DNA of 64,000 nucleotides from Staphylococcus debuckii (GCF_003718735.1 NZ_CP033460.1:1860001-1924000); one strand, 5' to 3'. Numbered from the stretch's first letter, positions 16,904 through 27,834 are shown. Numbers and translations: made by a program. The notes: generated from the sequence alone by a model not told the origin.

Positions 16904-17407
16904 ATGAAATTTTATGCATCTTATGGTACTTTCGGATACCTTAATCAAATCAGACTCAACCACCCAGACCACCATTTATATCTATATTCAGCAAAAGACA
17001 CATCGTTAATTTTCGAAGAAACGGATATGCCAAGCGCTTTGAAAGAACCGCTCACATATGAAATCCTTTCAAGCGTTAATGATTTAGAAGAAGATGGCTT
17101 CTTTGCTGTAATATTTATTCCTACTGCAGAGAATCATGCTTATCAATTAGAAAAACGTTTGCAAAGTTTATCTTTAAACTTTGACAAATTTCCAGGTTTC
17201 AAATGCTATCGTTTCTTAAAACCGGATAAAGGTACAACTTATAAAATTTATTTCGGTTTTTCAGAGCGCCTAGCATATGAAGACTTTAAAGAATCATCAG
17301 TTTATCAAGAGAATTTCTCTAAAGCAGCTCTATCTCAATTCTTCGGTTCAAGTGGACAACATTCAAGTTACTTTGAACGTTACCTCTATCCCGTTGATGA
17401 CCAATAA
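16904..17407 (+). CDS. traP: TRAP-family protein (ABM/heme-monooxygenase-like fold)
   Basis: 167 residues, the same length as S. aureus TRAP, with matching segments ASYGTFGYLNQI, SLIFEETD, TAENHAYQLEKRL, GTTYKIYFGF and the C-terminal FGSSGQHSSYFERYLYP. The C-terminal half is an antibiotic-biosynthesis-monooxygenase-like domain. TRAP was first proposed as a quorum-sensing target, which later mutants did not support; a heme- or oxidative-stress link is suggested by HmoB-type relatives and by its position opposite hemE. Start ATG with AAAAGGGG upstream. Confidence 0.9.
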   Translation: MKFYASYGTFGYLNQIRLNHPDHHLYLYSAKDTSLIFEETDMPSALKEPLTYEILSSVNDLEEDGFFAVIFIPTAENHAYQLEKRLQSLSLNFDKFPGFKCYRFLKPDKGTTYKIYFGFSERLAYEDFKESSVYQENFSKAALSQFFGSSGQHSSYFERYLYPVDDQ

Positions 17408-17423
17408 TAATAATTGAAATTCT

Positions 17424-17470
17424 AAAAAAACGCCAATTAACTTGTTAAAGTTAATTTGGCGTTTTTTTTA
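17424..17470. terminator. bidirectional terminator between traP and ecsB
   Basis: AACGCCAATTAAC pairs with GTTAATTTGGCGTT; A-run before and T-run after serve the two converging genes. Confidence 0.9.
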
Positions 17471-18694
17471 ATCGCGTAATAGTGTTTCTTGATATTTTAA
17501 CTTCTTAATAATGTTTCGGATAGTAAGCCATCCTACTATAAAGAAGATAATCCCTGCATATAATTGTGCGGGGAATAAAATCATATAAGTGACAGCTAAT
17601 ATGATTCCAATAGCGAACATAATATGGTATAAGAATTGTCCATATCCTTTGATAACATTTTCTTCTGGCACCGGCCAAACTTGCGGCCATAAGCCATAAG
17701 CTTGTTGGGTATAGAATTGTGCGGTTTGCAGCAAGATGATGTACATGAATAACCCGCCTACAATGAGCGAAATCCATACTTGCGACAACCAAACCATTAA
17801 TATGACCGCAATCACTACTAATCTCAAGATAATATTAAAGGCATCTTTTCCACGCAAGAAACTGCGTTTAAAAAGAAACAAATACATATGTTCAGAGTTG
17901 TAATGCTTAGCATTCGGTCTCGGTAAGATAAAGTCTAAATAGCGACGGCGTACTGCTTGTGAACGTAAATGTTTCACATCTGTAAACATATTGACGAACT
18001 TATAATAGTTCATGTGATGCTGCTCTTCAATTGAGATGAGCTTTTCCCATGCAAAGAGTTTCTGATGGTTTGCCTTTTTCAAAACTAAAGCGCCTGCCGC
18101 AAAAATAACCAGTAGTAATACCCCTGCTATTTGATGTAAGCCCAAAATCAATTCATAAGTTGCTACAAAAATAATCCATTCTAATAACAGAATAATCCAA
18201 CCAGGCAGTTTTGCTTGTATCCATTCAAGCTTTGCATATAATCCAAGATATGGATAAATTAAAGCTGCAATAGCGAAAATTATAAAATAAAGAATATTGC
18301 TAGAATCTAATTTGCTAAATAAAGGAAATAAAATAATTAACGCCGCAACTTGGATAAGGATTCTCCCTAAGTAGCTATAGATTAAACTATAGCGCATATA
18401 AATACTCATATGTCGTTCGAATGGCAATAAGAAGAGTCGGTCCGCTTCTTTCAGCAACGTACGTAGTGGAAATAGAGATGTCGCAGCCACTGCCATACTG
18501 GCCAATAACGCGTAAGGAATGCCGCTCGGGATATGTTTGAGCCAATTACCATAACCCATGATAAAAGCGCCAAGTAATATTAATAGGAATATTGAAAAAT
18601 GCCCATTAAAAATAAATTTGTTATAATACGATTTTTCTTTGCTGATTGCTTGGCGTCTTTGATTAAATAATGCAATCGCACGATGATCTGTCAT
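17468..18694 (-). CDS. ecsB: ABC transporter permease EcsB
   Basis: 408-residue polytopic protein with paired hydrophobic helices throughout (for example ILLLGAFIMGYGNWL, YALLASMAVAATSLF, IIFAIAALIYPYLGLY) and a central hydrophilic loop with the conserved RRYLDFILPRPN segment. It belongs to the EcsB family. Ecs affects protein secretion, processing and competence in Bacillus and wall/virulence traits in S. aureus; newer work links EcsAB to peptide export. Overlaps ecsA by 4 bases (ATGA). Confidence 0.93.
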   Translation of the reverse strand: MTDHRAIALFNQRRQAISKEKSYYNKFIFNGHFSIFLLILLGAFIMGYGNWLKHIPSGIPYALLASMAVAATSLFPLRTLLKEADRLFLLPFERHMSIYMRYSLIYSYLGRILIQVAALIILFPLFSKLDSSNILYFIIFAIAALIYPYLGLYAKLEWIQAKLPGWIILLLEWIIFVATYELILGLHQIAGVLLLVIFAAGALVLKKANHQKLFAWEKLISIEEQHHMNYYKFVNMFTDVKHLRSQAVRRRYLDFILPRPNAKHYNSEHMYLFLFKRSFLRGKDAFNIILRLVVIAVILMVWLSQVWISLIVGGLFMYIILLQTAQFYTQQAYGLWPQVWPVPEENVIKGYGQFLYHIMFAIGIILAVTYMILFPAQLYAGIIFFIVGWLTIRNIIKKLKYQETLLRD

Positions 18695-19428
18695 ACTTTT
18701 TGACCACCTCGTGTCACATGGATGTAGATATCATCTAAAGTTTGGCCATGCAACCCAGTTTGTTCGCGCAGCTCATCAAGATTTCCAAAGGCTACAATCT
18801 TTCCTTCATCTAAAATAATGAAACGATCACAATAGCGTTCTGCTGTTGCTAAGATGTGCGTACTCATCAAAACTGTTCTGCCCTCATTCTTCTTGTCTAC
18901 CATTAAATCCAACATAGATTGAATACCCAGCGGATCTAAACCGAGAAACGGTTCATCAATAATATATAATTCAGGATTGACAATAAAGGCACAAATAATC
19001 ATGACTTTTTGTTTCATTCCTTTAGAAAAATGGCTCGGGAAAACCTTCAGTTCATTTTCTAAGCGAAATGTTTTGAGAAGCGGATTCGCCCGTTCCATCG
19101 CTGTATCTTTATCAATTCCATAAGCCATTGCCGTCATATCAATATGCTCTTGCAAGGTTAATTCCTCATAAATAACGGGTGCCTCTGGAATATAAGATAA
19201 TTTATGTCGATATGCTTCTATATTATCTTTAATATTCGTACCTGAAATAGAAAGCTCTCCAGAACTTGGTGTTAATAAACCAAGCATATGTTTGATTGTG
19301 GTACTTTTACCAGCACCATTCAAACCAATCAAGCCAACTATTTCTCCATTCTTCAATTCGAAGTTAATATCTTTAATTACAGGCTTTTTACCATAGCCGC
19401 CTGTCAGGTGTTCTACTTTTACAGTCAT
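18691..19428 (-). CDS. ecsA: ABC transporter ATP-binding protein EcsA
   Basis: 245 residues with Walker A GLNGAGKSTT (~36-45), Q-loop replaced by the LSYIPEAPVIYEE segment, signature FSKGMKQKV, Walker B LYIIDEPFLGLD and switch His in MSTHILATAE. Partner of EcsB in one operon with a 4-base overlap. Divergent from hit, as in B. subtilis ecsAB/hit. Ribosome site GGAGG before the ATG. Confidence 0.95.
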   Translation of the reverse strand: MTVKVEHLTGGYGKKPVIKDINFELKNGEIVGLIGLNGAGKSTTIKHMLGLLTPSSGELSISGTNIKDNIEAYRHKLSYIPEAPVIYEELTLQEHIDMTAMAYGIDKDTAMERANPLLKTFRLENELKVFPSHFSKGMKQKVMIICAFIVNPELYIIDEPFLGLDPLGIQSMLDLMVDKKNEGRTVLMSTHILATAERYCDRFIILDEGKIVAFGNLDELREQTGLHGQTLDDIYIHVTRGGQKV

Positions 19429-19563
19429 ATCTAAACCTCCAACTGTGTTTTATTGTACCAAAAAGTCTTTGAAAAAACCCAAAGTTTTACCCCTCTGCAT
19501 GACGGTTGTTCCTATTGAATGCTATAATTAAAACTAAGTATAAAAATTAAGGAGTGAATTGTG

Positions 19564-19989
19564 ATGTCAAAAACAATTTTCAGCAAAATCATTGATGGCG
19601 AAATTCCAAGTTTCAAAGTTTATGAAGATGAGTACGTTTATGCCTTTCTAGATATTTCACAAGTTACTAAGGGCCACACTTTGCTTGTTCCTAAAAAACC
19701 ATCACCTAATATTTTTGAAACTGATCCAGAAACAATGAAACACATTGGCGCAGCCTTACCTAAAGTTGCGAATGCAATTAAAAAAGCTTTCAACCCGGAT
19801 GGTTTAAACATTATTCAAAATAATGGCGAATATGCAGATCAGTCTGTCTTCCACTTACATTTCCACTTCTTACCTCGATACAAAGACGACATCGATGGGT
19901 TTGGATATAAATGGATTACACATGAAGAAGAAATTGATGATGATCAAAAAGCTGAAATTGCTCAACAGATTCAAGCTCAATTTGAATGA
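19564..19989 (+). CDS. hit: HIT-family nucleotide hydrolase
   Basis: 141 residues; the histidine triad is HLHFHFL near residue 98-104, preceded by NIIQNNGEYADQSV. It acts on purine nucleotides such as AMP conjugates in related proteins. Start could be GTG 19561 or ATG 19564; AAGGAG is compatible with both. Upstream, TGCTATAAT is a good extended -10. Gene order ecsA-(divergent)-hit-YtxH-like matches B. subtilis. Confidence 0.93.
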   Translation: MSKTIFSKIIDGEIPSFKVYEDEYVYAFLDISQVTKGHTLLVPKKPSPNIFETDPETMKHIGAALPKVANAIKKAFNPDGLNIIQNNGEYADQSVFHLHFHFLPRYKDDIDGFGYKWITHEEEIDDDQKAEIAQQIQAQFE

Positions 19990-20062
19990 TTGTGCTAAAA
20001 AAGGGTATCATCATACTATATCAATTTTGAACATTAAACTATTTATACGAGGAGAATAACAT

Positions 20063-20542
20063 ATGAAAGTACTACGTGTATTAGCCGGATTAGCTGCGGG
20101 AACTGCTGCTGGACTTGCTGTCACTGCTTTTAATAAAAATGAGTCTAAAGTGAATCAAACTGAATTCGACAACAGTACCCGTGAATTAAAGCAGTCTACT
20201 AATAATATTTCGAATTACGTGAATCAAATTAAAGTCGAAACAAAGCAAGTTAAAACGATTGTAGACGAAGTTAAGACTTTAATCAGCGACTTTATGAAAG
20301 ATATTAAACCGAATATTAATCATATTCAAGAAAATATTGAAGACTTGCAAAAACGCGGAGAAGTGATTACTGAAGTAATGCAAGAACCTACTAAGAGTCC
20401 AGCTAAAAGAAATATTACACCTTATACACCTAAAACGACAGCTATAGGTTATGGCAAACAAGAAACAATCCATCACCAACAGACATCTCAAGCAGCAGAA
20501 GAAGCGGAACAACCGCAAACAGATAAAGCTGAAACTAAATAG
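20063..20542 (+). CDS. YtxH-like protein with N-terminal hydrophobic segment
   Basis: 159 residues: a Gly/Ala-rich hydrophobic start (VLRVLAGLAAGTAAGLAVTAF, a membrane or signal-anchor helix), a long amphipathic coiled coil (residues ~30-115), and a disordered Pro/Thr/Gln tail. Equivalent in position to B. subtilis yhaH, downstream of hit. Ribosome site GAGGAG. Function unknown; a membrane-tethered stress protein is the usual family guess. Confidence 0.8.
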   Translation: MKVLRVLAGLAAGTAAGLAVTAFNKNESKVNQTEFDNSTRELKQSTNNISNYVNQIKVETKQVKTIVDEVKTLISDFMKDIKPNINHIQENIEDLQKRGEVITEVMQEPTKSPAKRNITPYTPKTTAIGYGKQETIHHQQTSQAAEEAEQPQTDKAETK

Positions 20543-20552
20543 ATATTCCTCA

Positions 20553-20590
20553 TTCGGTCAAGCTGCTATTGCTTTGACCGAATTTTTTTA
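20553..20590 (+). terminator. terminator of hit operon
   Basis: TTCGGTCAA pairs with TTGACCGAA, then TTTTTTT. Confidence 0.9.
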
Positions 20591-20675
20591 GCTTTTCTGA
20601 ATCTACGCTCCCTTCCCTTTTTCTGGACGATTTGTCACCTTTTCATCCTTTTACATATTTTTATAAATTTAAGGC

Positions 20676-20704
20676 TTGACTCTTTACATATAAAGATAGA
20701 TAAT
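20676..20704 (+). promoter_or_regulatory. promoter of the DUF3267 gene
   Basis: TTGACT (20676-20681) and GATAAT (20699-20704), 17-base spacer, 68 bases before the start codon. Confidence 0.65.
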
Positions 20705-20771
20705 ACGTAGGTATGTTATAAGAACGGTAAATAAAACCCTTTTTATATGACTATTGTGAGGAGGTATCGTT

Positions 20772-21338
20772 ATGTTTTTATGTGCTCGCCGAATTGACAT
20801 TAAAACAAGATTCGGATTACCGCGTATTATTTTTATGGCGATAGTGACAACGATTATTACATTTTTAATTAGTTACGAAATTATGATTTACTTTTCGGAT
20901 AAACAAATTACTGATCGATACTTTTTCGTATTTTTATTAGTAGCCGTCTTGCTTTATCCAATTCATAAATTAATACATTTAATTATCTTAGCACCTTATT
21001 ATAAACATTTCAGAAAAGAACGTTTATCTAAACATGCTTGGATTCCAATATATAATTTGTATGTGAATAACCCGATTAATAAGTATTATTTCTGTATATG
21101 CTTACTAACACCGCTTATTATCATTACAGCAGCTTGTATTTATTTAGGACAAGCCTTTCCGGAATATGGTCATTATTTCATGTTCTTGCTTGCTTTGAAT
21201 GCTGGTTTCTCAGTAATGGATATTATGTATTTAAAACTGATTTTGTTTTCTAATGAAGGCAGATATATTGAAGAACATTGTACTGGCTTTAATATTTTGA
21301 ATAAATATGAGGATACTACAGGCAGACATTTTAATTAA
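20772..21338 (+). CDS. DUF3267 membrane protein
   Basis: 188 residues with four helices (about 16-35, 52-72, 112-133, 138-160). Resembles B. subtilis YhaJ and occupies the same place between the hit operon and prsA. DUF3267 proteins often carry an HExxH-like zincin motif at the end of helix 2; here the position reads HKLIH, with Lys for the catalytic Glu, so peptidase activity is doubtful. Start ATG follows GAGGAGG. Single-gene unit with own promoter and terminator. Confidence 0.8.
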   Translation: MFLCARRIDIKTRFGLPRIIFMAIVTTIITFLISYEIMIYFSDKQITDRYFFVFLLVAVLLYPIHKLIHLIILAPYYKHFRKERLSKHAWIPIYNLYVNNPINKYYFCICLLTPLIIITAACIYLGQAFPEYGHYFMFLLALNAGFSVMDIMYLKLILFSNEGRYIEEHCTGFNILNKYEDTTGRHFN

Positions 21339-21348
21339 TAATAGCCGA

Positions 21349-21391
21349 GGGGACTGGAACATTTTGTAGATGTTTCAGTCCCTTTTTTTTG
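21349..21391 (+). terminator. terminator of the DUF3267 gene
   Basis: GGGACTGGAACAT pairs with ATGTTTCAGTCCC, then T8. Confidence 0.92.
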
Positions 21392-21549
21392 GAAAATCAA
21401 GCAAAGTTTCGAGGTAATTTTCATGCTCTCCCCTTTCTAAATCTTTCTTTTCCTGTAGTACTTTGGTTGTAGTGGGTATGAGATTGATTTGTATAAGCTG
21501 GATAGTATGGTATATTAACATTGTTATATTTTAAAGAAGGAGTTTAGAG

Positions 21550-22539
21550 ATGAAATCATTTAAGAAAATTATGATTCCTGTAACAGCAAGCGCTGTATTG
21601 CTTGGCGCATGTGGAAATCATGCAACTGACTCGAAGGAAGATGTATTAATTTCTTCTAAGGCCGGAGATGTCAAAGTTGAAGATGTAATGAAAAAAATTG
21701 GTAATGAACAAATTGCGAATAGTTCGTTTGAGATTCTGCTTGGTAAGTTATTAGAGAAGAAATACTCTGATAAAGTGGATACTAAAGATATTGATCAGCA
21801 GATTAAGGATGAGCAAAAACAATATGGCGGTAAAGACCAATTTGAAAGTGCCTTAAAACAACAAGGTATGTCATTAAATGACTATAAAGAGCAGAAGAAA
21901 CTTCAAGCTTATCAAAAACAATTGTTGATGGATAAAGTTAAAGTTTCGGATAAAGATTTAAAAGAAGATACAAAGAAGGCTTCTCATATTTTAATTAAAG
22001 TTAAGTCTGATGATAAAGATAAAGAAGGCTTGAGTGATAAAGAAGCTAAGAAAAAAGCCGAAGAAATCCATAAAGAAGTTGAGAAAAATCCAGATAAATT
22101 CGGCGAAATCGCTAAGAAAGAATCTATGGATAAAGCGAGTGCTAAGAAAGACGGCAGCTTAGGTTATGTCATTAAGGGTCAAATGGTAAAACCTTTTGAT
22201 AAAGAATTGTTCAAGTTGAAAGATGGACAAATTTCTGATGTCGTGAAGACGGACTATGGTTATCATATTATTAAAGCTGATAAACCGACTGATTTCTCTT
22301 CTGAACGCAGTAAATTGAAATCTCAAATTATCCAAAATAAAGTTCAAAAAGATCCGCAAATTCTAGTAGATGCTTATAAAGATTTACTTAAAGAATATAA
22401 AGTAGACTTTAAAGATAGAGATATTAAAAAAGCTGTAGACGATTCTATCTTAAATGCTGATAAATTGAAACAGCAATCTCAAGGCGGTGCTGAAGGTGGC
22501 GCTGAAGGCAGTTCCGGCGAAGGCATTTCTACACCTTAA
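21550..22539 (+). CDS. prsA: foldase lipoprotein PrsA (parvulin peptidyl-prolyl isomerase)
   Basis: Post-translocation foldase on the outer face of the membrane. 329 residues: lipoprotein signal with lipobox LLGAC (lipidated Cys21), an N-terminal chaperone domain, a PpiC/parvulin domain at about 143-240 ([12 protein letters not shown] ... [12 protein letters not shown] ... YGYHIIK), and a Gly/Ser-rich tail ([14 protein letters not shown]). Start ATG follows AAGAAGGAG. Monocistronic with a strong terminator. Confidence 0.95.
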   Translation: MKSFKKIMIPVTASAVLLGACGNHATDSKEDVLISSKAGDVKVEDVMKKIGNEQIANSSFEILLGKLLEKKYSDKVDTKDIDQQIKDEQKQYGGKDQFESALKQQGMSLNDYKEQKKLQAYQKQLLMDKVKVSDKDLKEDTKKASHILIKVKSDDKDKEGLSDKEAKKKAEEIHKEVEKNPDKFGEIAKKESMDKASAKKDGSLGYVIKGQMVKPFDKELFKLKDGQISDVVKTDYGYHIIKADKPTDFSSERSKLKSQIIQNKVQKDPQILVDAYKDLLKEYKVDFKDRDIKKAVDDSILNADKLKQQSQGGAEGGAEGSSGEGISTP

Positions 22540-22569
22540 TCTAACTTAAAATTAAAGTTGGAACAACGA

Positions 22570-22613
22570 CAAAACAGGAGTTGGAACACTATCAAGTTCC
22601 AACTCCTGTTTAT
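22570..22613. terminator. bidirectional terminator between prsA and yhaM
   Basis: Perfect 16-base stem (AAACAGGAGTTGGAAC with GTTCCAACTCCTGTTT), 8-base loop, between converging genes. Confidence 0.92.
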
Positions 22614-22625
22614 TTAATATATAGT

Positions 22626-23567
22626 TTAATCAAGATTCTCTGGATTATAGAATTGTCGATGTTCCATTGCGAATATTTTTTCAGTAAATTGCCCTTTACT
22701 TGTCTTTTTAAAGGCTTTATCAAACATATTCATTCGAGCATCGATATTGTCGATATAGCATAAAATCTCCGCTTCTTTCAACATCGGTAATTTAGGCGAA
22801 CCGTATTCCAACTTGCCGTGATGAGAAAGAATCATATGTTTCAGCAACATCACTTCTTCCCCTTCAATTCCTAACTCTTCAGCAGTTTGTGACACTTCTT
22901 CGCTAGCTAACGATATGTGTCCAAGCAAATTACCTTCTACTGTGTAAGAAGTAGCCACTGGTCCGCTTAACTCTTTAACTTTCCCGATATCATGCAAGAT
23001 GACACCGCTATACAGTAAGCTGCGATTTAATAATGGATAGATATCGCATAAACTTTTAGCGATTTTCAACATAGTCAGCACATGATAGCTCAAACCGCTC
23101 GCGAAGTTATGATGGATTGAACTTGCTGCTGGATATACAAAGAAAGCGTTATTATATTTCTTCAATAAATGTCTTGTAATTCTTTGTAATTTGCTATTTT
23201 CAATATCCAATAAGAAATAATCAATCTGCTCTTTGATTTCATCCGGTGTTAACGGTGCACCATCTATAAAATCTTTAGCCGCTAAATTATCTGCAGGTTC
23301 TACAAGTTTAAACTGATTGACTTTCATTTGTTTGCGACCTCGGTAATTAATCACATCACCTTTCGCACGAATGATAGTTTCAGGTTTCAACACTTCCATA
23401 TCTTGCTTGGACACTGTCCAAAGTTTCGCTTCTATTTCACCGCTTTTATCTTGCAAAAACAATGTCATGTAGTCTTTACCTTGTGCTGTGACACCTTGTG
23501 TTGCTCGGTGAATCAAGAAGAAATGATCGACTGAGTCGCCGGGTTGAAGCTTTTCAACATTTCTCAT
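22626..23567 (-). CDS. yhaM: 3'-5' exoribonuclease YhaM
   Basis: 313 residues: an N-terminal OB-fold nucleic-acid-binding domain ([18 protein letters not shown]) and an HD phosphohydrolase domain with [25 protein letters not shown] and [14 protein letters not shown]. Trims RNA 3' ends and has DNA activity in S. aureus (Cbf1). Third gene of yhaO-yhaN-yhaM; ATGA overlap with yhaN. Confidence 0.94.
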   Translation of the reverse strand: MRNVEKLQPGDSVDHFFLIHRATQGVTAQGKDYMTLFLQDKSGEIEAKLWTVSKQDMEVLKPETIIRAKGDVINYRGRKQMKVNQFKLVEPADNLAAKDFIDGAPLTPDEIKEQIDYFLLDIENSKLQRITRHLLKKYNNAFFVYPAASSIHHNFASGLSYHVLTMLKIAKSLCDIYPLLNRSLLYSGVILHDIGKVKELSGPVATSYTVEGNLLGHISLASEEVSQTAEELGIEGEEVMLLKHMILSHHGKLEYGSPKLPMLKEAEILCYIDNIDARMNMFDKAFKKTSKGQFTEKIFAMEHRQFYNPENLD

Positions 23568-26500
23568 TTTTTGCCTCCTTCTTCTAATTTTTCTAGGATT
23601 ACTTTTTGTTTAGTAGGTATAAAGTTATCTTTAGTACATGTAAAGTACAATACTTGATAAGTTTGCGCCATTTCTTTAAGAAATTCCATCATAGCAGTTT
23701 TGCGTTGCTTATCAAAATGAACAAACGCATCATCTATAATAATTGGCATTGAGTAATAAGGGCGCAGAATTTTAATCAGACTCAAGCGTAATGCAATATA
23801 CAAGAGTTCTTTCGTAGATTGACTGATTTCACTTGGTTGATACATTTGACCATTTTCATGTTTCACCATGACATTATCATTAGTATAAGTAACTTGTGTA
23901 TAACGTCCTTGTGTCAAACGGCTGAAAATGCTTGTCGCTTCATCAATTACTTGAGGCAGACGTTTATCTTTGATTTGTTGAATATGAGCATCTACTAAAG
24001 ATTCTAGATAGCTGAGACTCGCCCAATCTTTTGCATTTTCATTAAATTGATTTTTCAACATATGATAACGATGTCTTAACTGAGTTAAAGTTTCATCGGT
24101 TTCCATATGTTTGATTTGTGCATTTAAGTCACTTACTTCGCTTTGCAAAGTCAGGAATTGTTGATTATAATCGTCAACTTGTTGTGCAAGCAAGTTATTT
24201 TCATCTTCTAACTGTACTTGAGTTTTTTCACTTAATTTCGAAGCATCATCATACATAAAGTTTTGATTTTCTAAATACTTGTTTAAATCATGGTAACGCG
24301 CATGGTTGCTGCGATATGTTTGATAGCGTTGATGATATCGGTAATAAGCTTCTTCATTATCAACTTTAACATGGTTAAACAACTTTTCAATTAGTGCTGT
24401 GTTTTCAGCTAAACGTGTCTGAAGTTGATTTAATTCATTTGAAAGTAAATCAATATTCTCTTTATTACGTGTCCATTTAGCATGATTTTCTTCAGCTTGG
24501 TTCAACCAACGTCTGACATCATGGAACAATGACAACTGATTATAATCTGTTACTTGGTTTTCAGTCACACGCTTCGCATGTGCATAAAAAGATTCGTTAT
24601 CATTATTCAATTTGTGTTGTTTCTGCTTCAATTCGTCTATATGACGCGCTAATGTTTGGATACGTTCAATCGTTTTAATAGCATCTAAAATCAAGCTGTC
24701 AGTCATCTTAGGTGAAACATGTAAATCAGATTTAATCTCTAAAATATTGTCTTCTAATTGTTGATATTTGATTTCGGCTTCGTCTAATTTTTCTTGAGTT
24801 AAAGCAAGTTTATTATCCAACACTTCTCGGGTTTTATTGATATTATGGTTTTGTTCGCGTAAACGATGCTGCTCATCTAAATCAAAGTTTAAATCATATT
24901 TGTTTTCAAGTTCAGCATTTTGATTTTCTAATTGTGCGATTTCTGAAGTGAAAGCTTCACTATGGCCGACTTCAGTTGATTTCACCATCACCGCACCAAT
25001 AACAAAGCCTACAGCTGCGATCGCAAATATGATAGCAAACACCATGGCTTGAGTCACAAAAGAGAAGACTGCTAAGCCCGCACCGATAAGCGCTAAGATA
25101 GCAAAAGTGATACGCAGCATTTTTTGTTTGCGATCTCTCTCTTGTTGTTCAATATCAAAGGCATCTTTCATTTTTTGATATAAATTCTTTTTCTCTTTAA
25201 GTTCGAATGCTTGTTGATTGTGTTGCTTTTTCTTTTCAAATACTTCATTAGGAACTAAAGCGTTTTTCACTACTTCTTGCTCTTCCTGAACATTTGCTTG
25301 CTCAATCTCTTGTTCTTCTAAAGTACGTTTAAGTTGAGTGATATATGAGGCTTGTTCGTTTTTTTCTGCGATTTGATGACTTGCATAGCTTTTTACACTT
25401 TCAGAAACATCCACATCTGCATGAAATTCTTTCCACCCGATATTGGATTTTAAACTTTGCACTTCACGTTCTTTGTCATCAATTTCTTTATTAATGCTTT
25501 TTAAGTCGTTTTCTTGTTGCCTTACTGCATTTTCTTGTTTCGCAATTTGGTTCAGAGCATCTATGTCAGTAGTTTTAGGAACGTCAATTTGTTCGTTTTC
25601 ACTCTTTAATTGATTTAATTTTTCTTGACGCAAACCAATATCTTTCTTCAATTGGTCATTTTGGTGTTTTGAAGTCTCATATCTTTCAATTCCTTGTTCA
25701 GGAAAATCAAGCGGTTCTATATTCAATTCATGTTCAAGTGCTTTCCATTCTTGTGACTGATCATGCAAAGCAAGTTCCTTTTGTTTTGCTTCATGCATTT
25801 TGGAAAGCTGAAGTAAATTTTGATGCAAATGATTCAAGCGGCGCTCTGCTTTATCTTTATCATCTACGAGTCGATGATAAGATTCCAGATGACTTTCTTG
25901 TTCGCGAATTTGATTTTCTAATTCATTTAATTGTTTGATTTGCTGATTGATAATCGGATTCTTACCAGAACGTTTATAGAGTTCATTTTTACGTTCATCC
26001 AGCTGTGTACGCATCGTCGTAAATTGAGTAGAGCCTAGTGCTCCTGCTTGCAATAAGTATTCTTGCAATTGGTTTTCATCCATATTGCGATTGATATTTT
26101 GCAGCCCTAATACATCAAATGAATAGATACCTTTGTAGGTAGATTTATCAATATAATTTAATTTCTTTTGCAGCCAAGCTTCATCACGAATACCTCCGTT
26201 TTCCAAATAAACTTTAACATCTCCTTGGGCTGCTCCTTTTACACGTTCAACTTCAATTTCTTGACCATCGTCTAGAACTAAATAGAGTTTACCGCCATAT
26301 TGATTGCCTAGTCTCGGTTCAAATCTAGGCTCGCTTTCACGCTTTGTGGGAAACCCAAATAATATTGAGTGAATAAATGCTTGGACTGTTGATTTACCCG
26401 CTTCATTTTCACCAAATACTTCTGTTAACGATGTATTAAACTGAATTTTTCTTTCGACGAATTTACCATAGCCATAAATATCTAATGCTTTGATTCTCAC
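23564..26500 (-). CDS. yhaN: SMC/SbcC-like AAA ATPase YhaN with membrane hairpin
   Basis: 978 residues. N-terminal Walker A in [13 protein letters not shown] (~30-42), two long coiled coils (about 185-470 and 525-830), a hydrophobic hairpin in the middle ([17 protein letters not shown] and [20 protein letters not shown], ~455-500), and a C-terminal signature/Walker B ([15 protein letters not shown] ... [13 protein letters not shown]). Paired with the YhaO nuclease as SbcC is with SbcD, but membrane-anchored unlike SbcC. Overlaps both neighbours by 4 bases, so expression is tightly coupled. Confidence 0.9.
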   Translation of the reverse strand: MRIKALDIYGYGKFVERKIQFNTSLTEVFGENEAGKSTVQAFIHSILFGFPTKRESEPRFEPRLGNQYGGKLYLVLDDGQEIEVERVKGAAQGDVKVYLENGGIRDEAWLQKKLNYIDKSTYKGIYSFDVLGLQNINRNMDENQLQEYLLQAGALGSTQFTTMRTQLDERKNELYKRSGKNPIINQQIKQLNELENQIREQESHLESYHRLVDDKDKAERRLNHLHQNLLQLSKMHEAKQKELALHDQSQEWKALEHELNIEPLDFPEQGIERYETSKHQNDQLKKDIGLRQEKLNQLKSENEQIDVPKTTDIDALNQIAKQENAVRQQENDLKSINKEIDDKEREVQSLKSNIGWKEFHADVDVSESVKSYASHQIAEKNEQASYITQLKRTLEEQEIEQANVQEEQEVVKNALVPNEVFEKKKQHNQQAFELKEKKNLYQKMKDAFDIEQQERDRKQKMLRITFAILALIGAGLAVFSFVTQAMVFAIIFAIAAVGFVIGAVMVKSTEVGHSEAFTSEIAQLENQNAELENKYDLNFDLDEQHRLREQNHNINKTREVLDNKLALTQEKLDEAEIKYQQLEDNILEIKSDLHVSPKMTDSLILDAIKTIERIQTLARHIDELKQKQHKLNNDNESFYAHAKRVTENQVTDYNQLSLFHDVRRWLNQAEENHAKWTRNKENIDLLSNELNQLQTRLAENTALIEKLFNHVKVDNEEAYYRYHQRYQTYRSNHARYHDLNKYLENQNFMYDDASKLSEKTQVQLEDENNLLAQQVDDYNQQFLTLQSEVSDLNAQIKHMETDETLTQLRHRYHMLKNQFNENAKDWASLSYLESLVDAHIQQIKDKRLPQVIDEATSIFSRLTQGRYTQVTYTNDNVMVKHENGQMYQPSEISQSTKELLYIALRLSLIKILRPYYSMPIIIDDAFVHFDKQRKTAMMEFLKEMAQTYQVLYFTCTKDNFIPTKQKVILEKLEEGGKK

Positions 26501-27687
26501 TGCTTCTCACCTCTTAAGTCCGACTTCAGTAAAGCTTCTGCACGATTTATTAATTGTGTTTTATCAAATTCATTATAATTATCTAGGTATTTTGATGCCT
26601 TCGGATTGAGATATAAATCATTCATCGCATTATCAAAAACGGTTTCATCATTTTTTAATTCAGTTGAAAATTCTTGTTCAATAGGTCGCGATTCATCATC
26701 TTTATAAGTAACAATCAAATCTTCAACATAGATAAATTGGGTTTCGTTCTCTTCATATTCACGTATCATTTCTTCTACTTGTACGATATCTTGCGCAGCC
26801 ACAGGCGCATCGCTATCGATTTCTAAGTGAATACGGTAGAAGGCTTTTCCTTGGTTTCTCACACTGTCTTTAAATTTTTGAATCACTTCATAAATACCTT
26901 GTTTTGAAGTTTGTTTTGTTTCAATTTTCACTTCGTCAAATCGAATATATTGGGTTGGAATAAATTTAACATCTAATTTTAATTCGTCGCCTTCTACAAG
27001 CAAGCAGCCCTTTTCTCCTTGTTCATTAAAGTGGCGGCCTTGAATGTTGCCAGGATAATAGATTGGAGGCATATCACTTAATTGCGAACGTTCATGAATA
27101 TGACCTAAAGCCCAATAGTGATATAGCTTTGTATTCAAATCCTCTAAGAGGAACTCTGTATAGCGATGGTTATCTGATGACTTGCTATATGTACCGTGCA
27201 ATACACCGATATGCAGTCCTTTTTCTCCTTGGCTGGACGGATATTCATCTAACTTATTTTCGTAGCTTTCATCATTTTGATAACTGAAACCATGTAACAG
27301 TATTTTCTCTCCATGCTTCGTAATGGTTTGATACGTTTCTACATTCTTATTAAAAACAGAGACATTGGTCGGCCATTCAGAAGTAATCATTTCTGACAAA
27401 GGATCGTGATTCCCATGACAGAGATACACAAAAATTTGTTCTTTTTCTAATCTCTTAAATTGTTCTTTTAAAAAGACTTCTGCTCTTAATGAACGATTTT
27501 CTTTATCAAATAAATCGCCGGCAATAACAATAAAATCGACTTCTTCACGCAAAGCATAGTCGATAATTGATTTAAAACTTTCGTATGTACTTTTCTTAAC
27601 ATCTTCATAAATATTAGGACTTAAATGATTATGTGATTTGAACGGACTATCTAAATGCAAGTCTGCACAATGAATAAATTTCACCAT
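26497..27687 (-). CDS. yhaO: SbcD/Mre11-like metallophosphoesterase YhaO
   Basis: 396 residues with the calcineurin-like nuclease motifs in order: CADLHLDSPF, IAGDLFDKENR, CHGNHDPLS, HIGVLHGTY and WALGHIHERSQL; a C-terminal capping and helical domain follows. Predicted Mn-dependent DNA exonuclease, partner of YhaN. First gene of yhaO-yhaN-yhaM. Confidence 0.93.
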   Translation of the reverse strand: MVKFIHCADLHLDSPFKSHNHLSPNIYEDVKKSTYESFKSIIDYALREEVDFIVIAGDLFDKENRSLRAEVFLKEQFKRLEKEQIFVYLCHGNHDPLSEMITSEWPTNVSVFNKNVETYQTITKHGEKILLHGFSYQNDESYENKLDEYPSSQGEKGLHIGVLHGTYSKSSDNHRYTEFLLEDLNTKLYHYWALGHIHERSQLSDMPPIYYPGNIQGRHFNEQGEKGCLLVEGDELKLDVKFIPTQYIRFDEVKIETKQTSKQGIYEVIQKFKDSVRNQGKAFYRIHLEIDSDAPVAAQDIVQVEEMIREYEENETQFIYVEDLIVTYKDDESRPIEQEFSTELKNDETVFDNAMNDLYLNPKASKYLDNYNEFDKTQLINRAEALLKSDLRGEKQ

Positions 27688-27834
27688 ATATCGGAAGACT
27701 CCTTTTTGAGATAAAACTCTTATTTTTTTACAGAACTTTTATGTAAGAACCGATAAATTGAGTATAAAAGTATCACTTCATTTTACCATATTTCGAACTC
27801 TGTCGTCTAAAGAACATCACCTGTAAAATGCCAT

